Below are positions 8,383-17,128 of a stretch of 64,000 nucleotides of DNA, piece after piece (position 1 is the first letter of the stretch; the number at the start of each line of letters is the position of its first letter). The stretch is from Variovorax sp. YR216 (GTDB lineage Bacteria; Pseudomonadota; Gammaproteobacteria; Burkholderiales; Burkholderiaceae_C). The notes under the pieces are model-generated. The model saw only the letters and a program-made list of their open reading frames with translations, ran no database searches and was not told where the DNA came from. The stretch lies in contig NZ_FNRO01000012.1 of the NCBI RefSeq assembly GCF_900107745.1, positions 62,001 to 126,000 of the forward strand, read 5' to 3'. The translations under genes and the position numbers were made by a program.

Positions 8383-9575
8383 AGGGTGGTCTCCGGTGCC
8401 TTTGTGATGGGCAAAGCAGTGCGCCCGCCGAGCGTCTCGGCCACCCAGTCGGCGATGTACGCACCGGCGTTGGCCGAGTTGTCGAAGCTGGAGTGCTGCT
8501 CGCCGCCTTCGCGATCCGTGAACAACTTGAGCTCGCGCTTCGGGCTGTTCACGAGCTGGTCGTAGGTGCGCTGGGCCCAGTGCAGCGGAATCTGCGAATC
8601 CTTCTGGCCGTGCGTCACGAGGAAGGGCACGCGGATCTTTTCGACGACGCCATCCAGATGCACCCGCTCCGCGATGCGCAGGAAATCGGCCTGGTCCTTC
8701 GCGCCCCAGACCCAGCGGACGTGCTCCCAGTAGTGCGGAACCGGAAGGCTGCCTTCGCGCGCCAGTCGCTTGAGCTGCACATCGCGCCAGTCATGGTTGG
8801 CGCCCCACACCACCCCGCAGGCAAATCGCGGCTCGAAAGCGACCGCGCGCGGACAGAAGTAGCCGCCGAGCGACACGCCTTCCATGCCGATGCGATGCGG
8901 ATCGATGTCCGCGCGCTGTTCGAGCCAGTCCACGACCGGCGTCGCCCAGCGTTCCGATTCGACGAGCGCCGTCATGCCATGAAGGCGCAGCGCTTCGCCG
9001 GAGCCCGGCTGGTCGATGACCAGCGATGCCACGCCGCGCTGCGCGAGCCAGCGCGGCAAGCCCACGCGATATTTCATTTCCTTGGTCGAGTCGAGCCCGT
9101 TGACCTGCACGAGCACCGGTGCACGGCCACCGGGCGGCACGCCTTCGGCACGCACGTAGAGGCCTGCGATATGCGCGTCGCCATACGGGATCTCGACGCG
9201 TTCGCAGTTCTCGCCTGCAAGCCGCACGCCGCGCGCGAAGGTGTCGAGAAAGCGGCGGTACAGCAGCGCACGGCCGGGCGCGCCGTGCGCCTGCAGACGC
9301 TCGGCGGTGATCAGGTAGGTGGCGGCTCGCCCGAGCTTGTCACCGGCCGAGATCAGACGGCCGCGCGCTTCATCCTCGCGCGCGAGTTCGCAGAGCTGGT
9401 CGGCCATGCGCTCCCAGCTTTCGCGAAAGGCGATCGAGGCGGCCGCATCGGGTTGCTTCGCGGCCTCCTGCAGGGGTGCGCACATGGCTTCGATCTCGCC
9501 GATGCGTGCGCCCATCTCGATGGCGAGGTCGACCGAGAGGTTCCAGACGTAGTGGGTGGGGAAGTACTTGAACAT
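8379..9575 (-). CDS. Alpha/beta hydrolase (FrsA/pseudooxynicotine-hydrolase-like)
   Basis: 398 residues with an N-terminal helical region (about 1-130) followed by an alpha/beta-hydrolase core. The nucleophile motif is GVSLGGYF, with serine as nucleophile; VLVQVNGLDSTKEM gives the oxyanion region, and THGQKDSQIPL and GGEQHSSF supply the acid and histidine. The large N-terminal lid resembles 2,6-dihydroxypseudooxynicotine hydrolase and related carbon-carbon or ester hydrolases. It lies 5 bases downstream of the SDR gene and overlaps the Bug gene. A ring-cleavage-product or ester hydrolase role is inferred from context. Confidence 0.82.
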   Translation of the reverse strand: MFKYFPTHYVWNLSVDLAIEMGARIGEIEAMCAPLQEAAKQPDAAASIAFRESWERMADQLCELAREDEARGRLISAGDKLGRAATYLITAERLQAHGAPGRALLYRRFLDTFARGVRLAGENCERVEIPYGDAHIAGLYVRAEGVPPGGRAPVLVQVNGLDSTKEMKYRVGLPRWLAQRGVASLVIDQPGSGEALRLHGMTALVESERWATPVVDWLEQRADIDPHRIGMEGVSLGGYFCPRAVAFEPRFACGVVWGANHDWRDVQLKRLAREGSLPVPHYWEHVRWVWGAKDQADFLRIAERVHLDGVVEKIRVPFLVTHGQKDSQIPLHWAQRTYDQLVNSPKRELKLFTDREGGEQHSSFDNSANAGAYIADWVAETLGGRTALPITKAPETTL

Positions 9576-9580
9576 GGGGG

Positions 9581-10378
9581 TCAGTCGCCGTCCGAGACCA
9601 GCGTGCCGCCGTCGACGACCAGTGTCTGCCCGCTGATGAAGGCCCCAGCAGGCGACGCCAGCATCGCTGCCACGCCAGCTACCTCATGCGGCTCGCCGAT
9701 GCGGCGCAGCGGTGTCATCGCAAGGCGACGGGTCATGAAGGCCGGGTCCGCCAGCAGATCGGCGGCGAGCGGCGTGCGGATCAGACCCGGCGCAATCGCG
9801 TTCGCCCGCACGCCGTGCGGACCCCATTCCACAGCCAGGTTGCGTGCTATCTGCGCGAGCGCCGCCTTGCTCATGCCGTAGAGCCCGATCGCGCGGTTGC
9901 CCCGCAGCGCGGCGATGCTGGCCATGAGGATCACGCAGCCTCTGCCGCGCTCGGCCATCGGCGGCACCAGCGACGCGCAAAGCGCATGCGCGCTCGCGAG
10001 GTTCACCTGGAACACGCGCTCCCAGTCGCTTCGGTCAGTGGCGAGCAGCGGTCCCGCGGGCCCTTGCATGCCGGCATTGCACACCAGCGTGTCGATGCGA
10101 CCGAACATCTCGATGGCACGCGCACCGAGCGCATCGGCCTGTTCCGCATCGGACAGGTCCGCGGCGATGACGCCGGCCCGCACGCCCATGTCGCGGCAAC
10201 GCGCGGCGACGGCATGCGCGGCTTCCGCGGCATCTCCCTCGCGGTCGGAGAGAACCAGGTCGGCGCCCTGCCCCGCACAGGCCAGCGCGATCGCCTGACC
10301 CAGTCCGCCCGAGGCGCCGGTGACCAGCACCACCTGGCCGTGCAGATCGAAGAGCGCCGACGCTTGTGTCTTACTCAA
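9581..10378 (-). CDS. SDR-family oxidoreductase (FabG-like)
   Basis: 265 residues. The classical SDR features are present: cofactor motif GASGGLGQ (about 20-27), CNAGMQG, catalytic serine in LMASIAALRG, the YGMSK catalytic pair, and the C-terminal ISGQTLVVDGG. The start overlaps the stop of the upstream Bug gene by 8 bases, placing it firmly in the operon. It most likely oxidises an alcohol formed in the pathway; annotation as 3-oxoacyl-ACP reductase would be by similarity only. Confidence 0.88.
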   Translation of the reverse strand: MSKTQASALFDLHGQVVLVTGASGGLGQAIALACAGQGADLVLSDREGDAAEAAHAVAARCRDMGVRAGVIAADLSDAEQADALGARAIEMFGRIDTLVCNAGMQGPAGPLLATDRSDWERVFQVNLASAHALCASLVPPMAERGRGCVILMASIAALRGNRAIGLYGMSKAALAQIARNLAVEWGPHGVRANAIAPGLIRTPLAADLLADPAFMTRRLAMTPLRRIGEPHEVAGVAAMLASPAGAFISGQTLVVDGGTLVSDGD

Positions 10379-11375
10379 GACGTACTCCGACTTCGTGAAT
10401 CACCTTGCCCCAGCGAGCGGTTTCGGTGCGGATGAGTTCGCCGAACTCGGCACGCGAGCTCGGCGCCACCACGAGACCGAGGTCGGTGTAGCGCTGCACC
10501 ACATCGGGGGGCTGAACCGCCTTCACGAGCTCGTCGTGCAGCAGGTTGGCGATCGGCTCGGGCGTTCCGGCCTTCACCACGGCGCCGGTCCAGCCGGGGA
10601 CGTTGAGCGAAGGCAGGCCCAGCTCCGCGACGGTCGGCACCTGCGGCAACTGCGGCAACCTGCGCTCGCTGCCCACCACCGCGAGCGCGCGGGCCTTGCC
10701 CTCGCGCACCATTGGAATGCTGCTCGGCGTCACGTCGAGCATGAGATCGATGTGGCCGGCCAGCAGGTCCTGCACCGCGGGCGCGCCGCCCTTGTAGGCC
10801 ACATGGGTGAGCTTGCCCTTGATCTCGGCGTTCAGCATCTCCATCCAGATGTGCGGCTGGCTACCCATGCCGTAGGAGCCGTAGTTGAGACCCTTGTCGC
10901 GCGCGGCCTGCAACAGGTCCTGCCAGGACTGCAGCCGGCTGTTGGCGGGCACGATCACCAGCGTGGGCGACACCAGCAGGCGCGAGAGCGGTGTGAAGTC
11001 CTTCAGCGTGTCGTAGCTCAGCTTCGGGTAGAGGCCCGCATTCATCGAAAACGGCCCGAGGTCCCCGTACAGCAGCGTGTAGCCATCGGCCGGCTGCTGC
11101 TTGGCGAAGTTCACGCCGATCTGGCCGCCGGCACCGGGGCGGTTGTCCACGATCACGGGCTGCTTGAGGCTCGCCGAGAGCTTCTGCGCCAGCATGCGTG
11201 ACAAGGCATCGCCGAAGCCGCCGGCCGGATACGGCACGACCCAGGTGATCGGGCGCGTGGGATAGGCGGTCGAGCCTTGCGCCATCGCGGTGGACGCCAG
11301 CGGCGCAATGGGCAGGAGCGGCACCGCGGCGGCACTGCGCAGGAGACGGCGACGGGTCGGGTTATGAAAGGTCAT
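10371..11375 (-). CDS. Bug-family (TctC) periplasmic receptor
   Basis: 334 residues from MTFHNPTRRRLL; the frame is open 131 codons further upstream, but that stretch lies across the next gene and lacks Bug features. The start chosen gives a twin-arginine-like signal peptide (TRRRLLRSAAAVP, cut near AMAQ). The mature N-terminus AYPTRPITWVVPYPAGG and LNYGSYGMGSQPHIWM are family hallmarks. It sits between the epimerase and the SDR in the long minus-strand run. Confidence 0.9.
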   Translation of the reverse strand: MTFHNPTRRRLLRSAAAVPLLPIAPLASTAMAQGSTAYPTRPITWVVPYPAGGFGDALSRMLAQKLSASLKQPVIVDNRPGAGGQIGVNFAKQQPADGYTLLYGDLGPFSMNAGLYPKLSYDTLKDFTPLSRLLVSPTLVIVPANSRLQSWQDLLQAARDKGLNYGSYGMGSQPHIWMEMLNAEIKGKLTHVAYKGGAPAVQDLLAGHIDLMLDVTPSSIPMVREGKARALAVVGSERRLPQLPQVPTVAELGLPSLNVPGWTGAVVKAGTPEPIANLLHDELVKAVQPPDVVQRYTDLGLVVAPSSRAEFGELIRTETARWGKVIHEVGVRLE

Positions 11376-11412
11376 GGTTAAAGACGGCACTCGCCGCAAT
11401 TGAAAAGAAGGT

Positions 11413-12390
11413 TCATGCCCACGCGGGTTCCGGGGCCGCCTGGTCGCGGTAGCCCAAATCGAGTGCGCGTCGCACCAGTGCTTCTGGCGTTCCGTCGTCT
11501 CGCAGCCCGAGCGCTCGCGAGACGCGGTCGTCCAGCACCGGATAGCGGCCGAAGACAGCCTCCACGGAACGCTGCGGCGAATAGCGCACCAGGCGCTCTC
11601 CATGGACAGCATGAATTCGTGAGAGCGTGTGGACGACTTGCGAGATGGAGAGGCGCAACACCGGCAAGGGCCATGCGCGTTCCGCGTTGCCGGGATCCAT
11701 GCTTGCAGCGTGAGCAAGGTTCTGCACACACCGGCGGGCGGACATCCACCATGCCGTCGCATCGGCACTCACAGGGCATGTGAAAGGCTCCCCGGCCGCC
11801 AGTGCATGCATCAGGTCGCTCATGAACGCGGACACCAGCCCGGACGGCGCACGCGGCCGCGCGACGATGCCCGGCAGACGCAGCGATCGGCCGTCCAGCA
11901 GGCCACGCCGCGTGAAGTCGGTGAGCAGGATTTCGCACGCCAGCTTGTGCGCGCCGTAGACCATCGGCGGACGCAGCGGCGTCGCAGGCGTCACCGGGTC
12001 GGGCAACGGACTGCCGTACACCGCGATCGTGCTGGCATAGACAACCACCGGCGCTCGCCCGCGCGGCGCCGCATCGGCCAGCGTCTGGAAGAGGTCCAGC
12101 GTGGCATCGAGGTTGATGCGCCGGCTCAGCAAGGGATCTGCTTCGGCCGCTCCACCCGGCACCGCGGCGAGGTGGAAGCACACATCCGGCGCCAGTTGCG
12201 CGATGCGCCGCTGGATGTCGCGGCAGGCGAGGTCACCTTCGAGGGTGATGACGCCGGCCATCGAATCGAGCCGATGATCCAATGCCACGAGCGAATCGAT
12301 CGCACGTCCGCCGATCGCGCCCTGCGACCGTAGCAGCCCCAGCAGATGCGCGCCGATGAAGCCACCAGCGCCCGTCACGAGCACCTTCAT
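11413..12390 (-). CDS. NAD-dependent epimerase/dehydratase (D-erythronate dehydrogenase-like)
   Basis: 325 residues starting MKVLVTGAGGFIGAHL, which contains the extended-SDR motif TGAGGFIG. VVYASTIAVYG and the catalytic YGAHK follow, and a substrate-binding C-terminal half ends near 325. Layout and N-terminus are most like the D-erythronate dehydrogenase (DenD) group that oxidises four-carbon sugar acids, but general epimerase remains possible. The gap to the cyclase gene upstream is 2 bases. An open frame runs on upstream but is out of register with any known start. Confidence 0.78.
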   Translation of the reverse strand: MKVLVTGAGGFIGAHLLGLLRSQGAIGGRAIDSLVALDHRLDSMAGVITLEGDLACRDIQRRIAQLAPDVCFHLAAVPGGAAEADPLLSRRINLDATLDLFQTLADAAPRGRAPVVVYASTIAVYGSPLPDPVTPATPLRPPMVYGAHKLACEILLTDFTRRGLLDGRSLRLPGIVARPRAPSGLVSAFMSDLMHALAAGEPFTCPVSADATAWWMSARRCVQNLAHAASMDPGNAERAWPLPVLRLSISQVVHTLSRIHAVHGERLVRYSPQRSVEAVFGRYPVLDDRVSRALGLRDDGTPEALVRRALDLGYRDQAAPEPAWA

Positions 12391-12392
12391 CG

Positions 12393-13178
12393 TCAGTCCT
12401 CGAAGATCGCCACGGCCCGCGTCCAGCCTGCGGACGCGCCGCGGATCTTGTGGGGGAAGCAGCAGATGGTGAAGCCATCGCCGGGAAGCGATTCGAGGTT
12501 GTGCAGCTTCTCCAGGTGGCAGTAACCGATGTCGCGCCCGGCCTTGTGCCCTTCCCAGATCAGCGAGGTGTCGCCGGTTTCCGCGATGCGCTGTGCGGTG
12601 TAGCTGAACGGCGCATCCCAGCTCCAGGCATCCGTGCCGGTCAGGCGCACGCCGCGCTCCAGCAGGTACATGGTGGCCTCGTAGCCCATGCCGCATCCGG
12701 CGGAAACAAAGTCGCTGTGGCCGTAGCGTTCACCGGCGCGCGTGTTGACCACCACGATCTCCATCGGGCGAAGCACGTGGCCGATGCGTTGCAGCTCCAC
12801 CTCGACGTCCTTCGCGGTGGCGACGTAGCCATCGGGAAAGTGGCGGAAGTCGAGTTTCACGCCGGGCCGGAAGCACCAGTCCAGCGGCACTTGGTCGATG
12901 GTGATCGAAGGCCGGCTGCCTCCCAGCCTCGCATCCTGCGTCGAATGGAAGTGATAAGGCGCGTCCAGGTGCGTGCCGTTGTGCGTGGAAAGGCTCACCC
13001 ATTCGGCGGCCGCCGCTTCGCCCTCCGGATAGTCCTCCGGCTTCGTGCCCGGAATCAGCTGCATGAACTCGGGCAGCGTTTCCGCGTGCTTCTGGTAGGT
13101 GATCTTCGGTGCGAGCGGAGGCGGGTCCGACAGCACATCGTTTTCGAGATAGATCGACAGGTCGACAAAGCGCGGCAT
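12393..13178 (-). CDS. Cyclase-family metal-dependent hydrolase (KynB-like fold)
   Basis: 261 residues from MPRFVDLSIYLEND, with AAGGAG 6 bases before the ATG; an upstream extension of the frame overlaps the FAH gene and is rejected. The metal-binding HxGTHxDxPxH signature is seen as HNGTHLDAPYH (about residues 67-77). The family includes kynurenine formamidase and isatin hydrolase, which open amide or lactam rings using Zn or Mn. In this operon a ring-opening or amide hydrolysis step is plausible. Very similar proteins are often just called cyclases. Confidence 0.87.
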   Translation of the reverse strand: MPRFVDLSIYLENDVLSDPPPLAPKITYQKHAETLPEFMQLIPGTKPEDYPEGEAAAAEWVSLSTHNGTHLDAPYHFHSTQDARLGGSRPSITIDQVPLDWCFRPGVKLDFRHFPDGYVATAKDVEVELQRIGHVLRPMEIVVVNTRAGERYGHSDFVSAGCGMGYEATMYLLERGVRLTGTDAWSWDAPFSYTAQRIAETGDTSLIWEGHKAGRDIGYCHLEKLHNLESLPGDGFTICCFPHKIRGASAGWTRAVAIFED

Positions 13179-13189
13179 GGCGGTCTCCT

Positions 13190-14179
13190 TCAAGCGGCTG
13201 CCCGGGGCGCCTTCACGATGCGCTGGTCGATGGCGCCGAAGACCGGTCGGTCGTTCCAGCGCGCTTCCATGCGGACGCGGTCGCCGAAGCGCATGAAGGG
13301 TGTGGCGCTCGCGCCCTTTTCGATCAGCTCGATCGCACGGCGCTCCGCAATGCATGCCGATCCCTTCGCGCCGCCGGCGTTCGAGACAGTGCCCGAGCCG
13401 ATGATGGTGCCCGCCGACAGCCGCCGCGTGGTCGCCGCGTGGGCGATGAGCTGGTCGAAGCCGAAGTTCATCTCGCGCCCGTTGGGATCACCGAACCATC
13501 GGCCGTTGAATTCGACCGTGAGGTCCAGATGCACGCGCGCGTCCTTCCAGGCATCGCCGATCTCGTCGGGCGTGACCGCCACCGGCGCGAAGCTCGACGA
13601 CGGCTTGGCCTGGAAGAAGCCGAACCCCGTTCGCATCTCGCGGGGGCCGAAAGCGCGCAGGCTCACATCGTTGATTTGCACCAGCAGCAGTACGCGGCCC
13701 AGCGCCGCGGACGCGGGGCAACCCATCGGCACCTCGTCGACGATGACACCGAACTCGCCTTCGAAGTCGATGCCATGCGCTTCGTCCGGCAAGGGCAGGT
13801 CGTCGCGCGGCCCGAGCAAGTCGTCGGAGCCGCCCTGGTACATCAAAGGCACTTTGTCGCTGTCCGGAATCGGATCGATGTTGAAGGCCTTTTCCATCAG
13901 CCGTCCGTGGTTCAGGAAGGCCGAGCCGTCGCACCACTGCGGCGCGCGCGGCAATGGGGCTGCTGCAGCGGTGGTGTCGAAGTGGAAGGCGTCCGCGGCA
14001 ATGCCGGCGTTCAGTGCCTCGTAGAGCGCAGCAAGGCGCGGCGCGGTGTCGCTCCATCGTTCGATGGCGTCGAGCATCGATGGCGCGATGCCATCGGCGG
14101 CGACCGCGCGTTGCAGGTCGCGCGAGACGACGACGAGGCGGCCGTCCTTGTGGCCGTTCCTGAGTGTGGCGAGCTTCAT
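13190..14179 (-). CDS. Fumarylacetoacetate hydrolase family protein
   Basis: 329 residues from MKLATLRNGHKDGRL. The FAH-fold metal site is visible around FEGEFGVIVDEVP, followed by LLVQINDVSLR, and TIIGSGTVSNAGG near the C-terminus. An N-terminal extension domain of about 80 residues precedes the hydrolase core, as in FAHD2/ureidoglycolate-lyase-like members. The start overlaps the stop of the SMP-30 gene (ATGA at 14176-14179). It should cleave a 1,3-diketo acid or hydrate/decarboxylate a 2-oxo acid late in the pathway. Confidence 0.9.
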   Translation of the reverse strand: MKLATLRNGHKDGRLVVVSRDLQRAVAADGIAPSMLDAIERWSDTAPRLAALYEALNAGIAADAFHFDTTAAAAPLPRAPQWCDGSAFLNHGRLMEKAFNIDPIPDSDKVPLMYQGGSDDLLGPRDDLPLPDEAHGIDFEGEFGVIVDEVPMGCPASAALGRVLLLVQINDVSLRAFGPREMRTGFGFFQAKPSSSFAPVAVTPDEIGDAWKDARVHLDLTVEFNGRWFGDPNGREMNFGFDQLIAHAATTRRLSAGTIIGSGTVSNAGGAKGSACIAERRAIELIEKGASATPFMRFGDRVRMEARWNDRPVFGAIDQRIVKAPRAAA

Positions 14180-15213
14180 GCGTGGAGGTCTTCGTTCCAG
14201 TGGACAGGGGCCAGCCCCGCGACGGGGGAGCGAAAGCTGGGCAAGGTGGTGCCGCGCAGGCTGCCGAGGTAGACGATCTGCAGATCCGGACCGCCGAAGG
14301 TCAGGCTCGCCATCCACGGTGCAAGCGTTCCGCAGGCGGCGGCCATGATCTCAGGCGTGAGCGTGCGGGCTTCGTAGTGGGCGTCGAGGGCGCGCGTGGC
14401 CTCGGGGTTTCCGTCGTCCAGCAGCGTCAGCAGGTCGCCCTCGGGCGTGATCGCCACCAGGCGGTCGCTCATGACCAGCGTGGCCCAGAGGTTGCCGAAC
14501 GCATCGAAGGCGAAGCCGTCGGGGAAGCCGGGCAAGCGCTCGGGGCCATAGGTCTCGCGCGTGCCGAGCGAGCCGTCGTTCCGCACCTCGAGGCGCGAGA
14601 TGCGACGGGCATTGCTCTCCACGACGTACAGCCACTCCTCGTTGGCGTCCATGCGGACTTCGTTGGTGCCTTCGAATCCGTCCGCCACGATGCGTGCACC
14701 GCGCTCGTCGATGAGCGCGATGTAGCCATCGCGCGCGCGGGCGTTGATCGAATCGGTCCACGGCTGCATGCGGGTCGTGACCGTGAGCCAGATGCGCCCG
14801 CGCCGGTCGCGCAGCACGAAGTTGGCCTTGCCCAGCGGCCGGCCATCGATGCGGTCGAAGAGACGGCGCACCTGGCCTTCGCGGCTCATGACCTCGACCG
14901 AATCGCTGCCCCAGTTGGCAATGACGATGTCGCCATTGGGCAGGAACGCCAGCCCGTTGGGCAGCGACCCCTGGCTCTGCACATAGCGTTTGTCGAAGTC
15001 CGTCGGCGTGTGGCCATCGGTGGGTGATGAAGGAGCGACCAGCCGCTGCGTGCCGTCAGGTGCGATGCGCATCACGCCGCCACGCGCGTCCGCGGCCCAC
15101 AAGGTGCCATCGCGCTCGGCCAGCACGCATTCAGGGCGCTGGAGGTCGTGGCCGACATGTCGGATCGCGGCCCGATCGACCTGCCAGCCGCGAAGTGGGT
15201 TGTTCTTGATCAT
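14176..15213 (-). CDS. SMP-30/gluconolactonase family protein
   Basis: 345 residues if started at MIKNNPLRGWQVDR. An in-frame ATG 25 codons upstream (15288) exists, but it would place coding sequence across a perfect inverted repeat at 15276-15290 that looks like an operator, so the shorter form is preferred. Repeated beta-propeller blades are seen: PECVLAERDGTLWAADARGG, LPNGLAFLPNGDIVIANWG, FPDGFAFDAFGNLWATLVM. Family members are Ca- or Zn-dependent lactonases. It is first in the minus-strand operon and divergent from the LysR gene, which probably controls it. Confidence 0.85.
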   Translation of the reverse strand: MIKNNPLRGWQVDRAAIRHVGHDLQRPECVLAERDGTLWAADARGGVMRIAPDGTQRLVAPSSPTDGHTPTDFDKRYVQSQGSLPNGLAFLPNGDIVIANWGSDSVEVMSREGQVRRLFDRIDGRPLGKANFVLRDRRGRIWLTVTTRMQPWTDSINARARDGYIALIDERGARIVADGFEGTNEVRMDANEEWLYVVESNARRISRLEVRNDGSLGTRETYGPERLPGFPDGFAFDAFGNLWATLVMSDRLVAITPEGDLLTLLDDGNPEATRALDAHYEARTLTPEIMAAACGTLAPWMASLTFGGPDLQIVYLGSLRGTTLPSFRSPVAGLAPVHWNEDLHA

Positions 15214-15275
15214 GCTCTGGAGGAAAAGTGCGCGCAGCTTAGGTGCGGCCATCTCCGTGCACAAACCGAATCTCC

Positions 15276-15290
15276 CGATGGCAGCCATCG
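15276..15290. promoter_or_regulatory. Perfect 7-1-7 inverted repeat, putative LysR operator
   Basis: CGATGGCAGCCATCG lies in the 131-base gap between the SMP-30 gene (start 15213) and the LysR gene (start 15345). It is 54 bases upstream of the LysR start and 62 bases upstream of the SMP-30 start. A T-N11-A pair (T15271, A15283) overlaps it, as expected for LysR-type sites. Position and symmetry favour autoregulation plus activation of the divergent catabolic operon. Confidence 0.5.
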
Positions 15291-15344
15291 CGCGGCCCGA
15301 TACCTCGCTGCCCTAAGATCGCTGCAACCCGACGGAGACAAAGA

Positions 15345-16259
15345 ATGCGTTACCAGCGCATCGACCTGAACCTGCTGATCGCACTCGACGCACTGCTGGC
15401 CGAGCGCAACGTGACCCGCGCTGCCGAGCGCATGCACATGACACAGTCCGCCATGAGTGGCGTGCTCTCACGCCTGCGCGACTACTTCGAAGACCCGCTG
15501 CTCGTGCCGCTCGGCCGGAGCATGCAGTTGACGCCGCGTGCGGAAAGCCTGATCGATCCGGTGCGCAACATCATCCTGCAGGTCGATGCGACGTTGGGCG
15601 TGAAGCCCGAGTTCGAGCCTGCTACGGCGCATCGGCACTTCCGTGTGATCGCCTCCGACTATGTGACGCAGGTGCTGCTCGCCGAGGCGCTGCGTCGCAT
15701 TGCGCAGATGGCCCCGCACCTGACCTTCGACGTGCGGCCGACACATAGCGGCATGGCGCAGGACCTGGACCAAGGGCGCGTCGACTTCCTGGTCACGCCG
15801 GCGCATCTGACGCTGCCAGAGCATCCGCAGGCGATCCTCTTCGAAGACACCTACCACGTGATCGCATGCCAGCAGAACAAGGCTCTGCAGGACGGCATCA
15901 CGCTCGACCAATACCAGTCGCTCGGTCATGTCGTGTATCAGGCGGACCAAGGAAGCAACCCGTGGTTCGAGCAGTGGTACGCCAATCAACACGGCAGCAC
16001 CCGCCGCATCGAAGTGGTCGCGCACGGCTTTCTGCTGATGCCGCGCTTCGTCGTCGGCACCCACCGGATCGCGACCGTCCAGACCCGCTTGGCGAAGCAG
16101 TTCGTGCAGGCGATGCCGCTGAGACTGCTGGAGCCCCCGCTGGAAACACCCAGGCTGACCGAAGTCCTGCAGTGGCATCGCTATCGCGAGGACGACCCAG
16201 GCGTGCGCTGGGTTCGCGAGCAGATCATTGCTTTGGCGGAGGTGATGCCGGCAATCTAG
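15345..16259 (+). CDS. LysR-family transcriptional regulator (NodD-like)
   Basis: 304 residues from MRYQRIDLNLLIALDALL; an open extension of 34 codons upstream would cross the operator-like repeat and is rejected. The winged-helix domain covers about residues 1-65 with NVTRAAERMHMTQSAMSGVLSRL as helix-turn-helix. The rest is a periplasmic-binding-protein-like effector domain, in the NodD/NahR/PcpR branch that responds to aromatic or related small molecules. It is divergent from the catabolic operon starting with the SMP-30 gene and is its likely activator. Confidence 0.93.
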   Translation: MRYQRIDLNLLIALDALLAERNVTRAAERMHMTQSAMSGVLSRLRDYFEDPLLVPLGRSMQLTPRAESLIDPVRNIILQVDATLGVKPEFEPATAHRHFRVIASDYVTQVLLAEALRRIAQMAPHLTFDVRPTHSGMAQDLDQGRVDFLVTPAHLTLPEHPQAILFEDTYHVIACQQNKALQDGITLDQYQSLGHVVYQADQGSNPWFEQWYANQHGSTRRIEVVAHGFLLMPRFVVGTHRIATVQTRLAKQFVQAMPLRLLEPPLETPRLTEVLQWHRYREDDPGVRWVREQIIALAEVMPAI

Positions 16260-16330
16260 CTCCTTCGGGCTGCCGGCCCAATTCTGTCAGCCTCTTCTGC
16301 CTGCCGTGTGACCCCTACGCGGGGACGCGA

Positions 16331-16465
16331 TCAACAGAACATGAACGCCAGGATGGCGACATCGTCCGCCAGGTTGAGCAATGCGTACCCGGACAGCCTG
16401 TAGGCCAGCACCATCGTTTGGTTGATCAGGTCTTGGATCGTCAAGGCAGCCTCGCACGCGGCCAT
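16331..16465 (-). CDS. Possible 44-residue small protein coupled to the nuclease gene
   Basis: An ATG at 16463-16465 begins exactly after the TGA of the nuclease gene (TGAATG) and runs 44 codons to a TGA at 16331-16333. The product starts MAACEAALTIQDLINQ and continues TMVLAYRLSGYALLNLADD, then VAILAFMFC: an amphipathic-to-hydrophobic, plausible membrane-associated peptide. The abutting stop/start suggests reinitiation. No family is recognised, and chance remains possible for so short a frame. Confidence 0.35.
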   Translation of the reverse strand: MAACEAALTIQDLINQTMVLAYRLSGYALLNLADDVAILAFMFC

Positions 16466-16990
16466 TCAGTGCTCACGCTGGGCTTTCCGCCAGTCCCATG
16501 GGGCTACCGGGTCAGGATCGCGCCACAGCCCGACCCGCTTGGCCTTTGCTTCCATCTCGGCGAACTCGTACTGCCCTCGCTCCTGGGGCGTTTGCTCGCG
16601 CGCGTAGGCGCGATACCACCAGGCCATCCCGACGGTAACCATCGCCAAGCCGGCATCAAGAGTTTTCGGTCCGTTCGGCGCCGATGCCGGAGCGACATGC
16701 ACCTTGCAGACCGATCGTCCGTAGCGATCGGTCTTGATGCAATCGAGTTCGGCGTCCTTCATGTAGATCAGATCAGACATCGCTTGCTTCGCTCGCTCAC
16801 CGAAGGGCTGGTGCTTCTCCGGGGCGTCGATGCCGTTGAGCCGCACCTTGATCTCCTCGTAGTTACCGGGCCGGCCGCAGCGGGCCTTCAAGGTGTCGCC
16901 GTCGGAGACGCCAACGACCAGGCAGGTTTGAGGTGCCGCGTGCAGGGTGAACGGGAGGGCCAGAAGGATCGAGAAAAGCAAACGACGCAT
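16466..16990 (-). CDS. Thermonuclease (SNase) family protein
   Basis: 174 residues with a signal peptide (MRRLLFSILLALPFTLHA). The staphylococcal-nuclease OB-fold motifs are present: VSDGDTLKARC, VRLNGIDAPEKHQPFG with catalytic Arg and the Asp/Glu pair, and TDRYGRSVC with the second catalytic Arg. It should be an exported Ca-dependent phosphodiesterase. The C-terminal part (AREQTPQERGQYEF, GLWRDPDPVAPWDWR) is the usual tail of proteobacterial SNase-like proteins. It is divergent from the hypothetical gene at 17129. Confidence 0.9.
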   Translation of the reverse strand: MRRLLFSILLALPFTLHAAPQTCLVVGVSDGDTLKARCGRPGNYEEIKVRLNGIDAPEKHQPFGERAKQAMSDLIYMKDAELDCIKTDRYGRSVCKVHVAPASAPNGPKTLDAGLAMVTVGMAWWYRAYAREQTPQERGQYEFAEMEAKAKRVGLWRDPDPVAPWDWRKAQREH

Positions 16991-17128
16991 CGCGGAATTT
17001 TCGCTGATGCACCAAGGTAATTTCTCGTTCGACCAACTTTTCAGGTGCTCCTGGTCCCCCGGCGGCGGTCGGCAAGCTCGTCTTCGCGGGCAGAATGGTG
17101 CTCACCTGGACCCACCCGAAGGTGCCTC

